Assembly: GCF_007829035.1 (NCBI RefSeq)
Contig: NZ_VIVQ01000002.1
Span: 248,001-312,000, forward strand
Source of the DNA: Rudaeicoccus suwonensis
Lineage (GTDB): Bacteria; Actinomycetota; Actinomycetes; Actinomycetales; Dermatophilaceae
Reading direction: 5' to 3'
DNA: 64,000 bases
The notes under the pieces were generated by a model that made no database searches, had not been told where the DNA came from, and saw only the letters and a list, made by a program, of their open reading frames with translations. The position numbers and the translations under genes are program-made. Positions within the stretch are counted from its first letter, which is position 1, and the number at the start of each line of letters is the position of its first letter. This document shows, piece by piece, positions 44,363 through 52,474 of the stretch.

Positions 44363-44781
44363 CTGTCGGCATCGTCGTGGTCTCCCACAGCCGCGCCCTC
44401 GCCGACGCCGCCGTGGCGCTCGCGGGCGAGATGGTGCCGAGCGGGTCGGTGCCGGTCCGGGTGGCGGCCGGCTCCAGCGACATGACCTTCGGCACCGACG
44501 CCACCGAGATCCAGCGAGCACTGGTCAGCGCCGACTCAGCCTCCGGCGGCGACGGCGTGGTGGTGCTGATGGACCTCGGCAGCGCGATCCTGTCGACCGA
44601 GATGGCGCTCGAACTCGTGCCCGACGACGTGCGTTCGCGCGTGCGGGTGGCCTCCGCACCCTTGGTCGAGGGCCTCGTCGTCGCCATGATCACCGCATCG
44701 ATCGGGTCGGCGCGCGAGCGGGTCGCCGCCGATGCCCGCAACGCGCTGCAACCGAAGATCACCCAGCTCGACGAGAGCTGA
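44359..44781 (+). CDS. dhaM: PTS-dependent dihydroxyacetone kinase phosphotransferase subunit DhaM (EIIA domain only)
   Basis: A 140-aa mannose-type EIIA domain. The phosphorylated His is H10 in VVVSHSRALAD. It receives phosphate from PTS HPr and passes it to ADP on DhaL. Unlike E. coli DhaM, no HPr-like or EI-like domain follows, so general PTS proteins must come from elsewhere in the genome. A hairpin (44761-44797) covers the stop codon and may end the dhaKLM transcript. Confidence 0.93.
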   Translation: MTVGIVVVSHSRALADAAVALAGEMVPSGSVPVRVAAGSSDMTFGTDATEIQRALVSADSASGGDGVVVLMDLGSAILSTEMALELVPDDVRSRVRVASAPLVEGLVVAMITASIGSARERVAADARNALQPKITQLDES

Positions 44782-44797
44782 GCTCGCCGAGCTGGGT
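44761..44797 (+). terminator. Hairpin over the dhaM stop codon
   Basis: Perfect 10-bp arms ACCCAGCTCG and CGAGCTGGGT flank 17 bases, which can themselves pair partly. The structure covers the dhaM stop at 44779-44781. No T tract follows, so it is only a candidate terminator or mRNA-stabilising hairpin. Confidence 0.45.
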
Positions 44798-44859
44798 GGA
44801 TCGTGTGCCGGGTCGTGCTACGCCGGTTGAATGCCGAAAAGACGCTCGGCTCCGCCTGA

Positions 44860-46239
44860 TCAGCTGGCCGGTAGCCAACCGTCGGGGCCATCGGATCCAG
44901 CGGGATACTCCTCCATCGGCACCCGGTTTGCCTTCCACGCCTTGAGCACGGGTTCCATGATGCGCCAACAGGATTCGGCCGCGTCGCCGCGAACGCACAG
45001 CATCGGGTTGCCGTCGAGCAGGTACCTCAGGACTTCGCCATACGGCAGCATCAGGCCATCGGCGAGTTCGGCGCGCAACACCTTGCGCTCGAGGTCCATC
45101 GGGTCACCTTCGGCGTTCATCGTGAGCACGAGCGAGACGGCGCCCGGCTTCAGATCGATGATCAGCTGATCGGGCAGGCCCGCGGTCTTGAAGCCGGTCG
45201 GGAGGTGCGGCACGTCGCGGAAGTGCGCGACGATCTGCTTGCGCGGCTCGCCCATGGCCTTGCCGCTGCGCAGGATGAACGGCACGCCACTCCACCGGTT
45301 GTTGTCGATCTCGACGGTGATCTCGGCGAGGGTCTCCGTCATCCGCGACGGGTCGACGCCCTGCTCCTTGACGTATGCCGGGATCTTGCGCGACCCGATC
45401 TGACCGGCGGTGTAGCGCGCCCGCCGCGAGGATCGCTTGGGGGAATTGCCCCACAGCCGCGTGGCACGCAACACCTGCGCCTTCTGATCCTGCAACTCGT
45501 TGGCCGAGACCTCGGCGATGGACTCCATCGCAAAGACCGAGAGCACCTGCAACAGGTGGGACTGCAGCATGTCCTTCAGTGCACCGTTGGTGTCGTAGTA
45601 GCCCGCGCGGCCTTCGAGGGCGAGATCCTCGTCGTAGATGATCTCGACGCGCTCGATGTGCTCGGAGTTCCAGATCGGCTGCAGGATCCGGTTGGCGAAC
45701 CGCAAACCGATCAGGTTGAGCACGGTCGAGACCCCGAGGAAGTGGTCGACGCGGAAGATGTGGTCCTCGGGGACCAGTTTGTGCAGTCGCCGGTTGAAGG
45801 AGTGCGCGGTCTTTTCGTCCGTGCCGAACGGCTTTTCGAGTGCCAGACGAGTCGGGTTCGGCAGGTCGATCGCCTCGAGGACGGTGCACACCTGCATCGT
45901 GATGGCCGGCGGCAGCGCGAAGTAGATCACCAGCGGGCCTGAGCACGACTCGATCAGCGAACGCAGTTCGTCCTCGTCGAGCACGTTGGTCTGCTGGTAT
46001 CGCGTCTTGCTCATCACCGACTTTGCGGTGCGAGCCGGCACCGGCACGGTCGAGAAGGAGTCCTTGACCAGCGCCTTCCACTCCTCCGAGGACTTCGCCA
46101 TACGGTCGGCGCCGACGATCTGCACCTTGCGCTGCGGTTCGCATTTCAGCAGGCTCCCGATCCCGGGAAGCAGCAAACGGTGCGTGAGGTCTCCCCCAGC
46201 ACCGAGGATCAGCAGGGTCACCGGCGCGTCGTCGCTCAT
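44860..46239 (-). CDS. zwf: Glucose-6-phosphate dehydrogenase family protein, atypical
   Basis: A 459-aa Zwf-family protein. The nucleotide site reads LILGAGGDLTHRLLLPG, where canonical enzymes have GASGDLAKRKL. LALEKPFGTD near residue 146 is normal. The active-site segment reads RVDHFLGVST in place of RIDHYLGKE, so the family Lys residues in both motifs are changed while the catalytic His is kept. The symbol is tentative: it may be a second, divergent paralogue with altered substrate or cofactor. ATG 46239 is chosen. It converges on dhaM. No gnd, tal or opcA is near, unlike the usual actinobacterial pentose-phosphate operon. Confidence 0.8.
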   Translation of the reverse strand: MSDDAPVTLLILGAGGDLTHRLLLPGIGSLLKCEPQRKVQIVGADRMAKSSEEWKALVKDSFSTVPVPARTAKSVMSKTRYQQTNVLDEDELRSLIESCSGPLVIYFALPPAITMQVCTVLEAIDLPNPTRLALEKPFGTDEKTAHSFNRRLHKLVPEDHIFRVDHFLGVSTVLNLIGLRFANRILQPIWNSEHIERVEIIYDEDLALEGRAGYYDTNGALKDMLQSHLLQVLSVFAMESIAEVSANELQDQKAQVLRATRLWGNSPKRSSRRARYTAGQIGSRKIPAYVKEQGVDPSRMTETLAEITVEIDNNRWSGVPFILRSGKAMGEPRKQIVAHFRDVPHLPTGFKTAGLPDQLIIDLKPGAVSLVLTMNAEGDPMDLERKVLRAELADGLMLPYGEVLRYLLDGNPMLCVRGDAAESCWRIMEPVLKAWKANRVPMEEYPAGSDGPDGWLPAS

Positions 46240-46326
46240 GCCTTGAGCATGGCACGGCAAGTCTGGGTGTTCGAAGGATGGACATGCCACTTGCCTGCGA
46301 CATCATCCCAGCAGTAACTTCACGTT

Positions 46327-46398
46327 ATGCAATACATCACTCGACGTGACGTGATGCCGTCGGCCCGATCGGCCGGCAACGGGTGTCCGCGGGCCTGA
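46327..46398 (+). CDS. Possible 23-aa leader peptide before the rhodanese gene
   Basis: An ATG ORF of 23 codons, reading MQYITRRDVMPSARSAGNGC then PRA, that stops 88 bp before the rhodanese start. The TRR...S-A...C layout recalls cysteine-sensing leader peptides placed before actinobacterial sulfur genes. Short arms GCCTGACC and GGTCGGGC (one mismatch) lie just after it and could form an attenuator-like hairpin. No ribosome site is clear. Candidate only. Confidence 0.3.
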   Translation: MQYITRRDVMPSARSAGNGCPRA

Positions 46399-46486
46399 CC
46401 TGCCGCACCCGTCGGCGAGGTCGGGCCGCCTCCGCTGCCACCACGGCAGCTTCACCCACCGACATCTCACGCTCGAGGACCGACCA

Positions 46487-47017
46487 ATGACCATCACCGA
46501 CCACCGCACGACCGAATCACCCGCCACCGACCGGTCACGCGGCGCATCTTCGCTCGATGAATTGACCTGGCAATCATCGCTGTTCGCCGCTCCGCACCGG
46601 CAGAGTGCGATCGTGACGGAGGCACCGTCCTACGACGGCATCGACGCTCAACTGGATGACGCGCGAAGCCGGTTGCGGCGCATCAGCGCGAGGGCGGCCT
46701 ACCAGGAAGTGCTCTGGGGTCGGTCGGTGCTGGTGGACATCCGGCCGGCCGCGCAGCGCGCCACCGAAGGCGCGGTCTCCGCCGCACTCACGCCTCTGGT
46801 GATCGAACGCAATGTGCTCGAATAGCGCCTCGACCCCCGGCAGACGGCATCCCTGCCGATCGCGGGATTCGATCTGCGCATCGTCGTGCTCTGCCAGGAG
46901 GGCTACACCTCGTCACTGGCCGCTGATGCACTGCAACGGCTCGGGATGCATCGCGCGACCGACGTCATCGGCGGCTTCGCGGCGTGGCGCGACGCGGGGC
47001 TGCCTGTCGCCGGCTGA
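46487..47017 (+). pseudogene. Rhodanese-like sulfurtransferase interrupted by an in-frame TAG
   Basis: The reading frame from ATG 46487 meets TAG at 46823-46825 (codon 113). Reading past it in the same frame gives RLDPRQTASLPIAGFDLRIV, then the rhodanese active-site loop CQEGYTSS and the tail VIGGFAAWRDAGLP, ending at TGA 47015-47017. The N-terminal half holds YQEVLWGRSVLVDIRP, the matching strand of the same domain. Relatives typically read N-V-L-E-W-R-L-D-P here, so TGG to TAG is a single-base nonsense change. The ATG-to-TAG product would lack the catalytic Cys. Confidence 0.8.
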
Positions 47018-47054
47018 GCACCGGATCGCCCGACCCGCCCAGCGTTGGGCTGCG

Positions 47055-47540
47055 TCATCCGACAGTGATGTGCGCGACGTGCCGGTCGTCGATGCGAAAG
47101 TCGGCGTCGATCACAACCTCCGAGCGCAGCGAGTTGGCGATGTAGCACTGCTCGTGCGCCAAATGGACCAGGCGATCCAGTCGATCGAGCCGGCTGCCGG
47201 GCGCGAGGACGATCGTCGGACGCAGCTCGATCCGGGTCACCGACATCGCCCCTTTGGCCTCGGGCATCGACCCGACGGCCGAGTCGCGGTAGTCGAGCAC
47301 ATCGAGCCTGGCGCGCGACGCAACTGCGAGAAACGACAGCAACTGGCAGCTCGCTGCCGCCATCACCAGGAGTTGCTCGGGGTTGAGGCGTGCCGGGTCG
47401 CCGCGGAAGTGCGGGTCTGCCGACACCTGGACGGGGTCGAGTTCCGCTGGAAACACCTGATGCTCGCGGGAGTATGCGTCATACCCGACGGAGGTCGTGC
47501 CGGACCAGGCGAGACCCACGTCATACCGATGCACCGACAT
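47055..47540 (-). CDS. OsmC family protein
   Basis: A 161-aa OsmC/Ohr-fold protein. The two conserved Cys appear as AAASCQLLSFLA near residue 64 and HEQCYIANSL near 132, as needed for thiol-based peroxide reduction. Proteins of this group reduce organic hydroperoxides or share the fold without that activity. It converges with the broken rhodanese gene, 37 bp apart, and is divergent from an alpha/beta hydrolase. Confidence 0.88.
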   Translation of the reverse strand: MSVHRYDVGLAWSGTTSVGYDAYSREHQVFPAELDPVQVSADPHFRGDPARLNPEQLLVMAAASCQLLSFLAVASRARLDVLDYRDSAVGSMPEAKGAMSVTRIELRPTIVLAPGSRLDRLDRLVHLAHEQCYIANSLRSEVVIDADFRIDDRHVAHITVG

Positions 47541-47612
47541 AGCCCCGAGAGTAGGCGTCGGGGCATTACGCTCGCCACGTCACGACGCAGCCACGAAGCT
47601 CGGAGGATTCGG

Positions 47613-48389
47613 ATGGCTCGATTCGAGGTGCACGACGCAACGCTCGACTACACCGAGACCGGTGCCGGGCGTGCGGTCTTCGAGTTGCACGGCCTGACAT
47701 CCAGCCGCGCGAACTCGGCGACGACCGGAATGTCGTTCTCGAGCGCGCTCGCACCCGACCGTCGTGCCATCGCGTATGACGCTCGCGGCCATGGCCGATC
47801 GACCGGTCGCGCAGTCCCGGAGGACTATCGCTGGGACCGTCTGGCCGACGACCTGCTGACACTGATGGACGCATTGTCGCCGTCGGAGACGGTCGATGCA
47901 GTGGGCGCCTCGATGGGCGTCGGCACGATCCTCAACGCCGTGACGCGGCGGCCCGACCGATTCGGGCGCCTGGTGCTGGTGATTCCACCGACCGCCTGGG
48001 AACTGCGGGCGGCCCAGTCGCTGGTGTATGCCGACAGCGCCGACTTCATCGAGCAGCAGGGTCTGCGTCGCTTTGTCGCAGCCTCGCGCCTCCTGCCGCC
48101 ACCGCCCGCTCTGGGTGACCTACGATCGATGCCCCAGCCGGACGTGCCCGAGGACCTGTTGCCGTCGTTGTTCCGAGGCGCCGGTATGTCGGATCTGCCT
48201 GCGCCGGAGGCGGTTTCGCAGATCGAGCAGCCGGTGCTGATTCTGGCGTGGGTGGACGATCCAGGCCATCCGATGCAGGTGGCGGAACTGTTGTTCGACC
48301 TGCTGCCCGACGTCGAACTCAATGTGGCGCGCACTCCGGACGACCTTCGGGCGTGGCCGCAGATGGCCGCGGACCACCTCGCGGACTGA
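47613..48389 (+). CDS. Alpha/beta hydrolase
   Basis: A 258-aa hydrolase-fold protein. The oxyanion-hole HGLTSS lies near residue 27, the nucleophile Ser is in VGASMGVG near 96, and WVDDPGHP near 214 holds an acidic residue and His placed like the catalytic pair. The start at 47613 has a clear GGAGG 6 bp upstream. It is divergent from the OsmC gene. Substrate unknown. Confidence 0.87.
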   Translation: MARFEVHDATLDYTETGAGRAVFELHGLTSSRANSATTGMSFSSALAPDRRAIAYDARGHGRSTGRAVPEDYRWDRLADDLLTLMDALSPSETVDAVGASMGVGTILNAVTRRPDRFGRLVLVIPPTAWELRAAQSLVYADSADFIEQQGLRRFVAASRLLPPPPALGDLRSMPQPDVPEDLLPSLFRGAGMSDLPAPEAVSQIEQPVLILAWVDDPGHPMQVAELLFDLLPDVELNVARTPDDLRAWPQMAADHLAD

Positions 48390-48476
48390 GGTCGGCAGAA
48401 AGGCCCACGTCGGTTTGTGTCGCGATATCAGGCAGCGGCGGACAGTCGCGCGGCACAGCACAGCTGGTGCTCGAGG

Positions 48477-49193
48477 TCACCCCAGGTCCGACACCGCCAG
48501 GGTGAACTCGTTGCCGTCCGGATCGAGCATCTGCTGCTCGTCACCGCCCGGTGTGTCCATCACGAGTGCACCGAGATCCGTCAGTCGAGATGTCTCGCTG
48601 AGGAGGGTTGGCTGGTCGATGACACCCAGGCCGAGTCGCAGCCGATTGCGTCCGGTCTTCGTCGCAACCGGAGGGCCGCCCCAGGTGATCTTGGTTCCAC
48701 CCGACGGCGCCTGGATGGCGGTCTCCGCATCCTGGTCCCACACCAACGGCCACTGCAGCGCGTGACTCCAGAAGTAGCCGACCTCTTGAGAGCCGTCACT
48801 GGACAAAGCACCGATGGCGCCGCAGCCGGCGAGGAACCGGTTGTCCGGCTCGATCACACAGAATTCGTTACCTTCCGGGTCGGCCAGAACGACATGGCCT
48901 TCATCCCCTCGCTGCCCGACGTCGAGGTGGCTGCCACCAAGATCCAGCGCGAGCGCGACGAGCCGTTGCTGGTCCTCCAGCGAAGAGCTCGTCAGGTCGA
49001 AATGCATCTGGTTCGGTCCCCGCTTCGGCGCCGGTGTATGCACGAAGCTGATGCTGAAACCGAATGAGTCGCTGGCACACAATTCGTGTCCCCGGTCGCC
49101 AACCCGTCGTCGGTCAAGCAGGGTGCTCCAGAAGTGCGCCAGCAGCGAGGGCTCATGGGCATCGAAGGTGAGCTTGGAGAGCGTGCACGTCAT
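48477..49193 (-). CDS. Double VOC (glyoxalase-fold) domain protein
   Basis: A 238-aa protein with two tandem VOC units, each ending in the same pattern: DPEGNEFCVIEPD at about residue 105 and DPDGNEFTLAVSDLG at the C-terminus. HFDLTSSS near 64 gives metal-ligand-like residues in the first unit. VOC proteins include glyoxalases, dioxygenases and antibiotic-binding proteins; no specific type can be assigned. It converges on the alpha/beta hydrolase at 47613-48389. Confidence 0.88.
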   Translation of the reverse strand: MTCTLSKLTFDAHEPSLLAHFWSTLLDRRRVGDRGHELCASDSFGFSISFVHTPAPKRGPNQMHFDLTSSSLEDQQRLVALALDLGGSHLDVGQRGDEGHVVLADPEGNEFCVIEPDNRFLAGCGAIGALSSDGSQEVGYFWSHALQWPLVWDQDAETAIQAPSGGTKITWGGPPVATKTGRNRLRLGLGVIDQPTLLSETSRLTDLGALVMDTPGGDEQQMLDPDGNEFTLAVSDLG

Positions 49194-49272
49194 ACCGAAC
49201 GATCTCGGATTTTCTCGACGACCGCATCTGGATTCTTGCGGACCCGACCGACGTGTCTCGGGTCCTGGCGAA

Positions 49273-50106
49273 CTAGACGGCGACGATGTGGCTGCCTGCG
49301 ATGAGCTGTTCGCTGGTGTTGAAGCCGGCTTCGGCGATGGTCTGCGCGATGGTGCCCGCGACGAGTTGCGGGTTGTCGAGCATCGGCACGTGCCCGCATC
49401 CGGGCAGCGTCACGTGCCGCACGTGCGGCAGTCGTTCACGGGCGACTTTGGCCTGTGACGGGAGCAGCAGCCGGTCCTTCGTGCCCCAGGCGATGGTCGT
49501 CGGCACGACGGGGGTGTCGGTGTACTTCGCCCGGGTCGAGTGGAACGCCACCGGGTAGAACCCGGGCGAACGGCGCAGGTTGACGGTGTCGCCGAGCGCG
49601 ACCTCGGGCGACAAGCGTTCGGGGTGCACATACAGCGCCCGCATGCTCAGCTTGCGCAGCACCGCCTTGTCGGCGAACAGCTTCAGCACCGGGGGCGGCG
49701 CGTACGCCGATGCCTTCATGACCGTCAACTGACCGACCGCGTTGAGCAGGCCGCGTGCGTTCCAGAAGCCGGCCGGCGAGATGGCCGTGGCGGTGCGCAC
49801 CGATCCGCGTGCGGCGAGTTCGAGCGCGAAAAGCCCGCCGAGGGAGTTGCCGGCGAAGTGCGGCCGGTCGAGGTCGAGGTCGGTGAAGAGCTCCTCCAAC
49901 TGGTCGGCACAACTGCTGAGGCGATAGCTGTGCGGCTTGCGCGGAGCGGGTGACTCGCCGAAACCGGGCAGGTCGAGCGCGATCACCTCGAAGCTCTCGC
50001 TCAGCAGGTCGAAGGTGTCCGCCCACGCCGTCCGGCGATGGCCGATGCCATGGCATAGAACGAGAGGTTCACCAGAGCCTTTGCGGGTGTAGCTGATCGT
50101 CGTCAT
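49273..50106 (-). CDS. Alpha/beta hydrolase
   Basis: A 277-aa hydrolase. HGIGHRRTAWADTFDLL near residue 18 contains the oxyanion His-Gly, LPGFGESPAP follows, the nucleophile is in FAGNSLGGLFALELA near 89, and the catalytic His lies in LPGCGHVPMLDNP near 247. It resembles epoxide hydrolases, lactonases or meta-cleavage-product hydrolases, which cannot be told apart here. ATG 50106 is used; the upstream in-frame extension is basic and lacks family pattern. Confidence 0.9.
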   Translation of the reverse strand: MTTISYTRKGSGEPLVLCHGIGHRRTAWADTFDLLSESFEVIALDLPGFGESPAPRKPHSYRLSSCADQLEELFTDLDLDRPHFAGNSLGGLFALELAARGSVRTATAISPAGFWNARGLLNAVGQLTVMKASAYAPPPVLKLFADKAVLRKLSMRALYVHPERLSPEVALGDTVNLRRSPGFYPVAFHSTRAKYTDTPVVPTTIAWGTKDRLLLPSQAKVARERLPHVRHVTLPGCGHVPMLDNPQLVAGTIAQTIAEAGFNTSEQLIAGSHIVAV

Positions 50107-50238
50107 GCCTGGGACTCCTTCGTCGAGGCGTTGCGGCAGCCGGTGCGCCCGGAACGCACAACCCGCAGAACTGTACCTGCGAGTAACGCTCCGGCGGCGC
50201 TTTTGAGACAGCAATCGTGACGTGGCCCACACATTCGG

Positions 50239-50709
50239 TCACTGCGCCGACAGGCGGACCGCGGCGACGCGGGTGTCGTCGGCGTCATACGTGATCTCGG
50301 CGTCGATGCGCTCACCACGAAGAACGTGCGGCAGCCAGATACGTGAGTCATCCCACATCTGTGCCCACGGCGGCGCCGCGACAGGGTGCCACTCGGGGTC
50401 GAGTTCGGGTGATGCGGTCAGGTGACCCGACCAACGCGTGGTGCGGAACAACCCGACGCGCATGTCCCAGGCGGGGTGGCTCGGGAACCGGAAGGTGACG
50501 ACGCCGGCATCCTCGAATTCCGTTGGTATGACGTGAAACCCGGACTCCTCCCAGGTCTCGCGCACCGCTGCATCGAGCACGGATTCGCCCGGCTCGACAT
50601 GCCCTCCGAGCCCGACAACCTTGCCACTGCCGAAGCCGGTTCGCTTGCGCCCCAACAACACTCGCGCGTCCGGTCTGCCCGGTCCGGCGATCAGAAAGGT
50701 CAGGCACAT
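50239..50709 (-). CDS. Nudix hydrolase, MTH1/MutT-like
   Basis: A Nudix protein of about 156 aa. The Nudix box reads GHVEPGESVLDAAVRETWEE then SGF, near residues 37-59, with all metal ligands in place. The preceding RKRTGFGSGKVVGLG is typical of MTH1-like oxidised-purine dNTP diphosphatases. The start at 50709 (MCLTFLIAG) fits the family; an in-frame ATG at 50733 would add eight residues. It is divergent from the 6-phosphofructokinase gene. Confidence 0.87.
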   Translation of the reverse strand: MCLTFLIAGPGRPDARVLLGRKRTGFGSGKVVGLGGHVEPGESVLDAAVRETWEESGFHVIPTEFEDAGVVTFRFPSHPAWDMRVGLFRTTRWSGHLTASPELDPEWHPVAAPPWAQMWDDSRIWLPHVLRGERIDAEITYDADDTRVAAVRLSAQ

Positions 50710-50770
50710 CGATTTCGTCACCTGAGACAGCATGCCCGACGGCGCCCTCAACCGACGGGTAACAACCACG

Positions 50771-51802
50771 ATGGGTCCCGTGACGATCGGAATCCTGACC
50801 AGCGGCGGCGACTGCCCCGGCCTCAATGCCGTGATCCGCGGCGCCGTGATCAAGGGCGACCGCATTCACGGCGTGCAATTCGCGGGAGTGCGTGACGGAT
50901 GGCGGGGGCTCGTCGAGGACGATGTCGTCGATCTGCCCAGGTATGACGTACGCGGCCTGGCACGGATGGGCGGCACGATTCTGGGCACCTCGCGCACCAA
51001 CCCGTTCGACCACGGCGGCGTCGACCGTGTGCGAGAGACGATGGACAAGCACGGCATGACGGCCCTCATCGCCATCGGCGGCGAAGGCACCCTGACCGCA
51101 GCACGGCGCCTGTCGGACGAGGGGATCCCGGTTGTGGGAGTGCCCAAGACCATCGACAACGACCTGTCCGCAACCGATTACACCTTCGGCTTCGACACGG
51201 CGGTCTCGATCGCCACCGAGTCGATCGACCGGTTGCGCACCACTGCCGAGTCCCACCACCGCTGCATGGTGGTGGAGGTGATGGGCAGGCACGTGGGGTG
51301 GATCGCGTTGCACGCCGGCATCGCATCAGGTGCGCACGCGATCCTGATCCCGGAGGTCGACGTCGAGATCGAGCAGATCTGCGCGTGGGTGGAGTTGGCC
51401 CGCGATCGTGGGCGCGCGCCGGTCATCGTCGTCGCGGAAGGCTTCGTGCCGGCCGGTGAGAAACACCCGCACGCGCCGCGCGGGCTGGATGCCTTCGGCC
51501 GTCCGCGCCTCGGCGGCATCGGCGAGCGACTGGCGCCGCAGATCGAAGAACGCACCGGCATCGAGACCCGCTCGGCCACCTTGGGACACCTGCAACGCGG
51601 TGGCGTGCCATCGGCATACGACCGCGTGCTGGCAACCAGATTCGGCACAGCAGCAGTCGATGCCGTGATCGAAAAACGTTGGGGGACAATGGTTTCACTG
51701 ATCGGCACCGAGATCCGGTCGGTCGATCTGCACTCCGCGACCACCGTTCTCAAGACCGTGCCGCAGCAGCGTTGGGACGAAGCCGCGATCCTCTTCGGCT
51801 GA
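50771..51802 (+). CDS. pfkA: 6-phosphofructokinase, probably ATP-dependent
   Basis: A 343-aa PFK of the actinobacterial type. ILTSGGDCPGLNAVIRG binds the nucleotide phosphates, IGGEGTLTAARRL near residue 104 has Gly where pyrophosphate-dependent enzymes have Asp, and GVPKTIDNDL near 125 carries the Lys and catalytic Asp. Gly104 with Lys124 matches ATP-using Streptomyces-like enzymes. VMGRHVGWIALHAGI and HLQRGGVPSAYDR complete the family pattern. ATG 50771 is chosen over an earlier in-frame ATG at 50732 that would overlap the divergent Nudix promoter. Confidence 0.95.
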   Translation: MGPVTIGILTSGGDCPGLNAVIRGAVIKGDRIHGVQFAGVRDGWRGLVEDDVVDLPRYDVRGLARMGGTILGTSRTNPFDHGGVDRVRETMDKHGMTALIAIGGEGTLTAARRLSDEGIPVVGVPKTIDNDLSATDYTFGFDTAVSIATESIDRLRTTAESHHRCMVVEVMGRHVGWIALHAGIASGAHAILIPEVDVEIEQICAWVELARDRGRAPVIVVAEGFVPAGEKHPHAPRGLDAFGRPRLGGIGERLAPQIEERTGIETRSATLGHLQRGGVPSAYDRVLATRFGTAAVDAVIEKRWGTMVSLIGTEIRSVDLHSATTVLKTVPQQRWDEAAILFG

Positions 51803-51829
51803 CCTCGGCCGCCTCGCTACGTTGGGTTC

Positions 51830-52417
51830 ATGACGACGCACGAGCATCCGACGGACGCCACGACCATCGTGCTGCTGCACTCGGCGCTGGGGCTGCGGCC
51901 GGCGATCGGCAGATTCGCCGATCAGTTGCGCGGCCACGGCCACCGCGTGGTCACCCCGGACTACTACGACGGCAACGTCTTCGACGCGAACGGCCCGGGC
52001 CTGGCCTATCGCGACGACGTGGGGGCGCCGACACTGCTGAAGATTGTGCGCGAGCAACTGACAGATGTGCCCGAAAATGCTGTTCTGGCAGGCTTTTCGC
52101 TGGGCGCTGCATTCGCTCAACGGTTGGCGACCGACCGCCCCGAGGCGCGCGCCGTGATCCTGCTGCACTCGCTCGGAGCGCCGCGCGGGCCGTGGCCGGG
52201 TCAACCGGTCCAACTGCACAGGTATGCCGCAGACCCGTTCGTCGACGAGGCGAATGTGTCGGCGCTGGGTGAGGCGGTTCGCGCATCGGGGGCGAGCTTC
52301 GAGGATTTCGTGACGCCCGGCAGCGGCCACCTGTTCACAGACACCGATCTGCCCGGTGGCGATCAGGCAGCGACCGACCGCGCCGTCGAACGCATCGCGG
52401 CGCTGCTGGGGAACTGA
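51830..52417 (+). CDS. Dienelactone-hydrolase-like protein
   Basis: A 195-aa alpha/beta hydrolase of the DLH type. VLLHSALGLRPAIGRFAD near residue 14 gives the N-terminal strand and loop. The nucleophile position reads LAGFSLGAAFAQRL near 84 (Ser rather than the Cys of classical DLH), and the catalytic His is in GSGHLFTDTDLP near 165. It starts 27 bp after pfkA on the same strand and could be co-transcribed. Substrate unknown. Confidence 0.82.
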   Translation: MTTHEHPTDATTIVLLHSALGLRPAIGRFADQLRGHGHRVVTPDYYDGNVFDANGPGLAYRDDVGAPTLLKIVREQLTDVPENAVLAGFSLGAAFAQRLATDRPEARAVILLHSLGAPRGPWPGQPVQLHRYAADPFVDEANVSALGEAVRASGASFEDFVTPGSGHLFTDTDLPGGDQAATDRAVERIAALLGN

Positions 52418-52474
52418 GCGTCGCCGCACGAGATTGCTCGCGCCGGAGTGCGCCGCGCGGCGGCCACGTGCCGC

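Noticed and set aside
46336-46357. CATCAC...GTGATG inverted repeat as a separate operator
   Set aside because: Arms are only 6 bp with a 10-bp spacer and fall inside the possible leader ORF; not distinguishable from chance.
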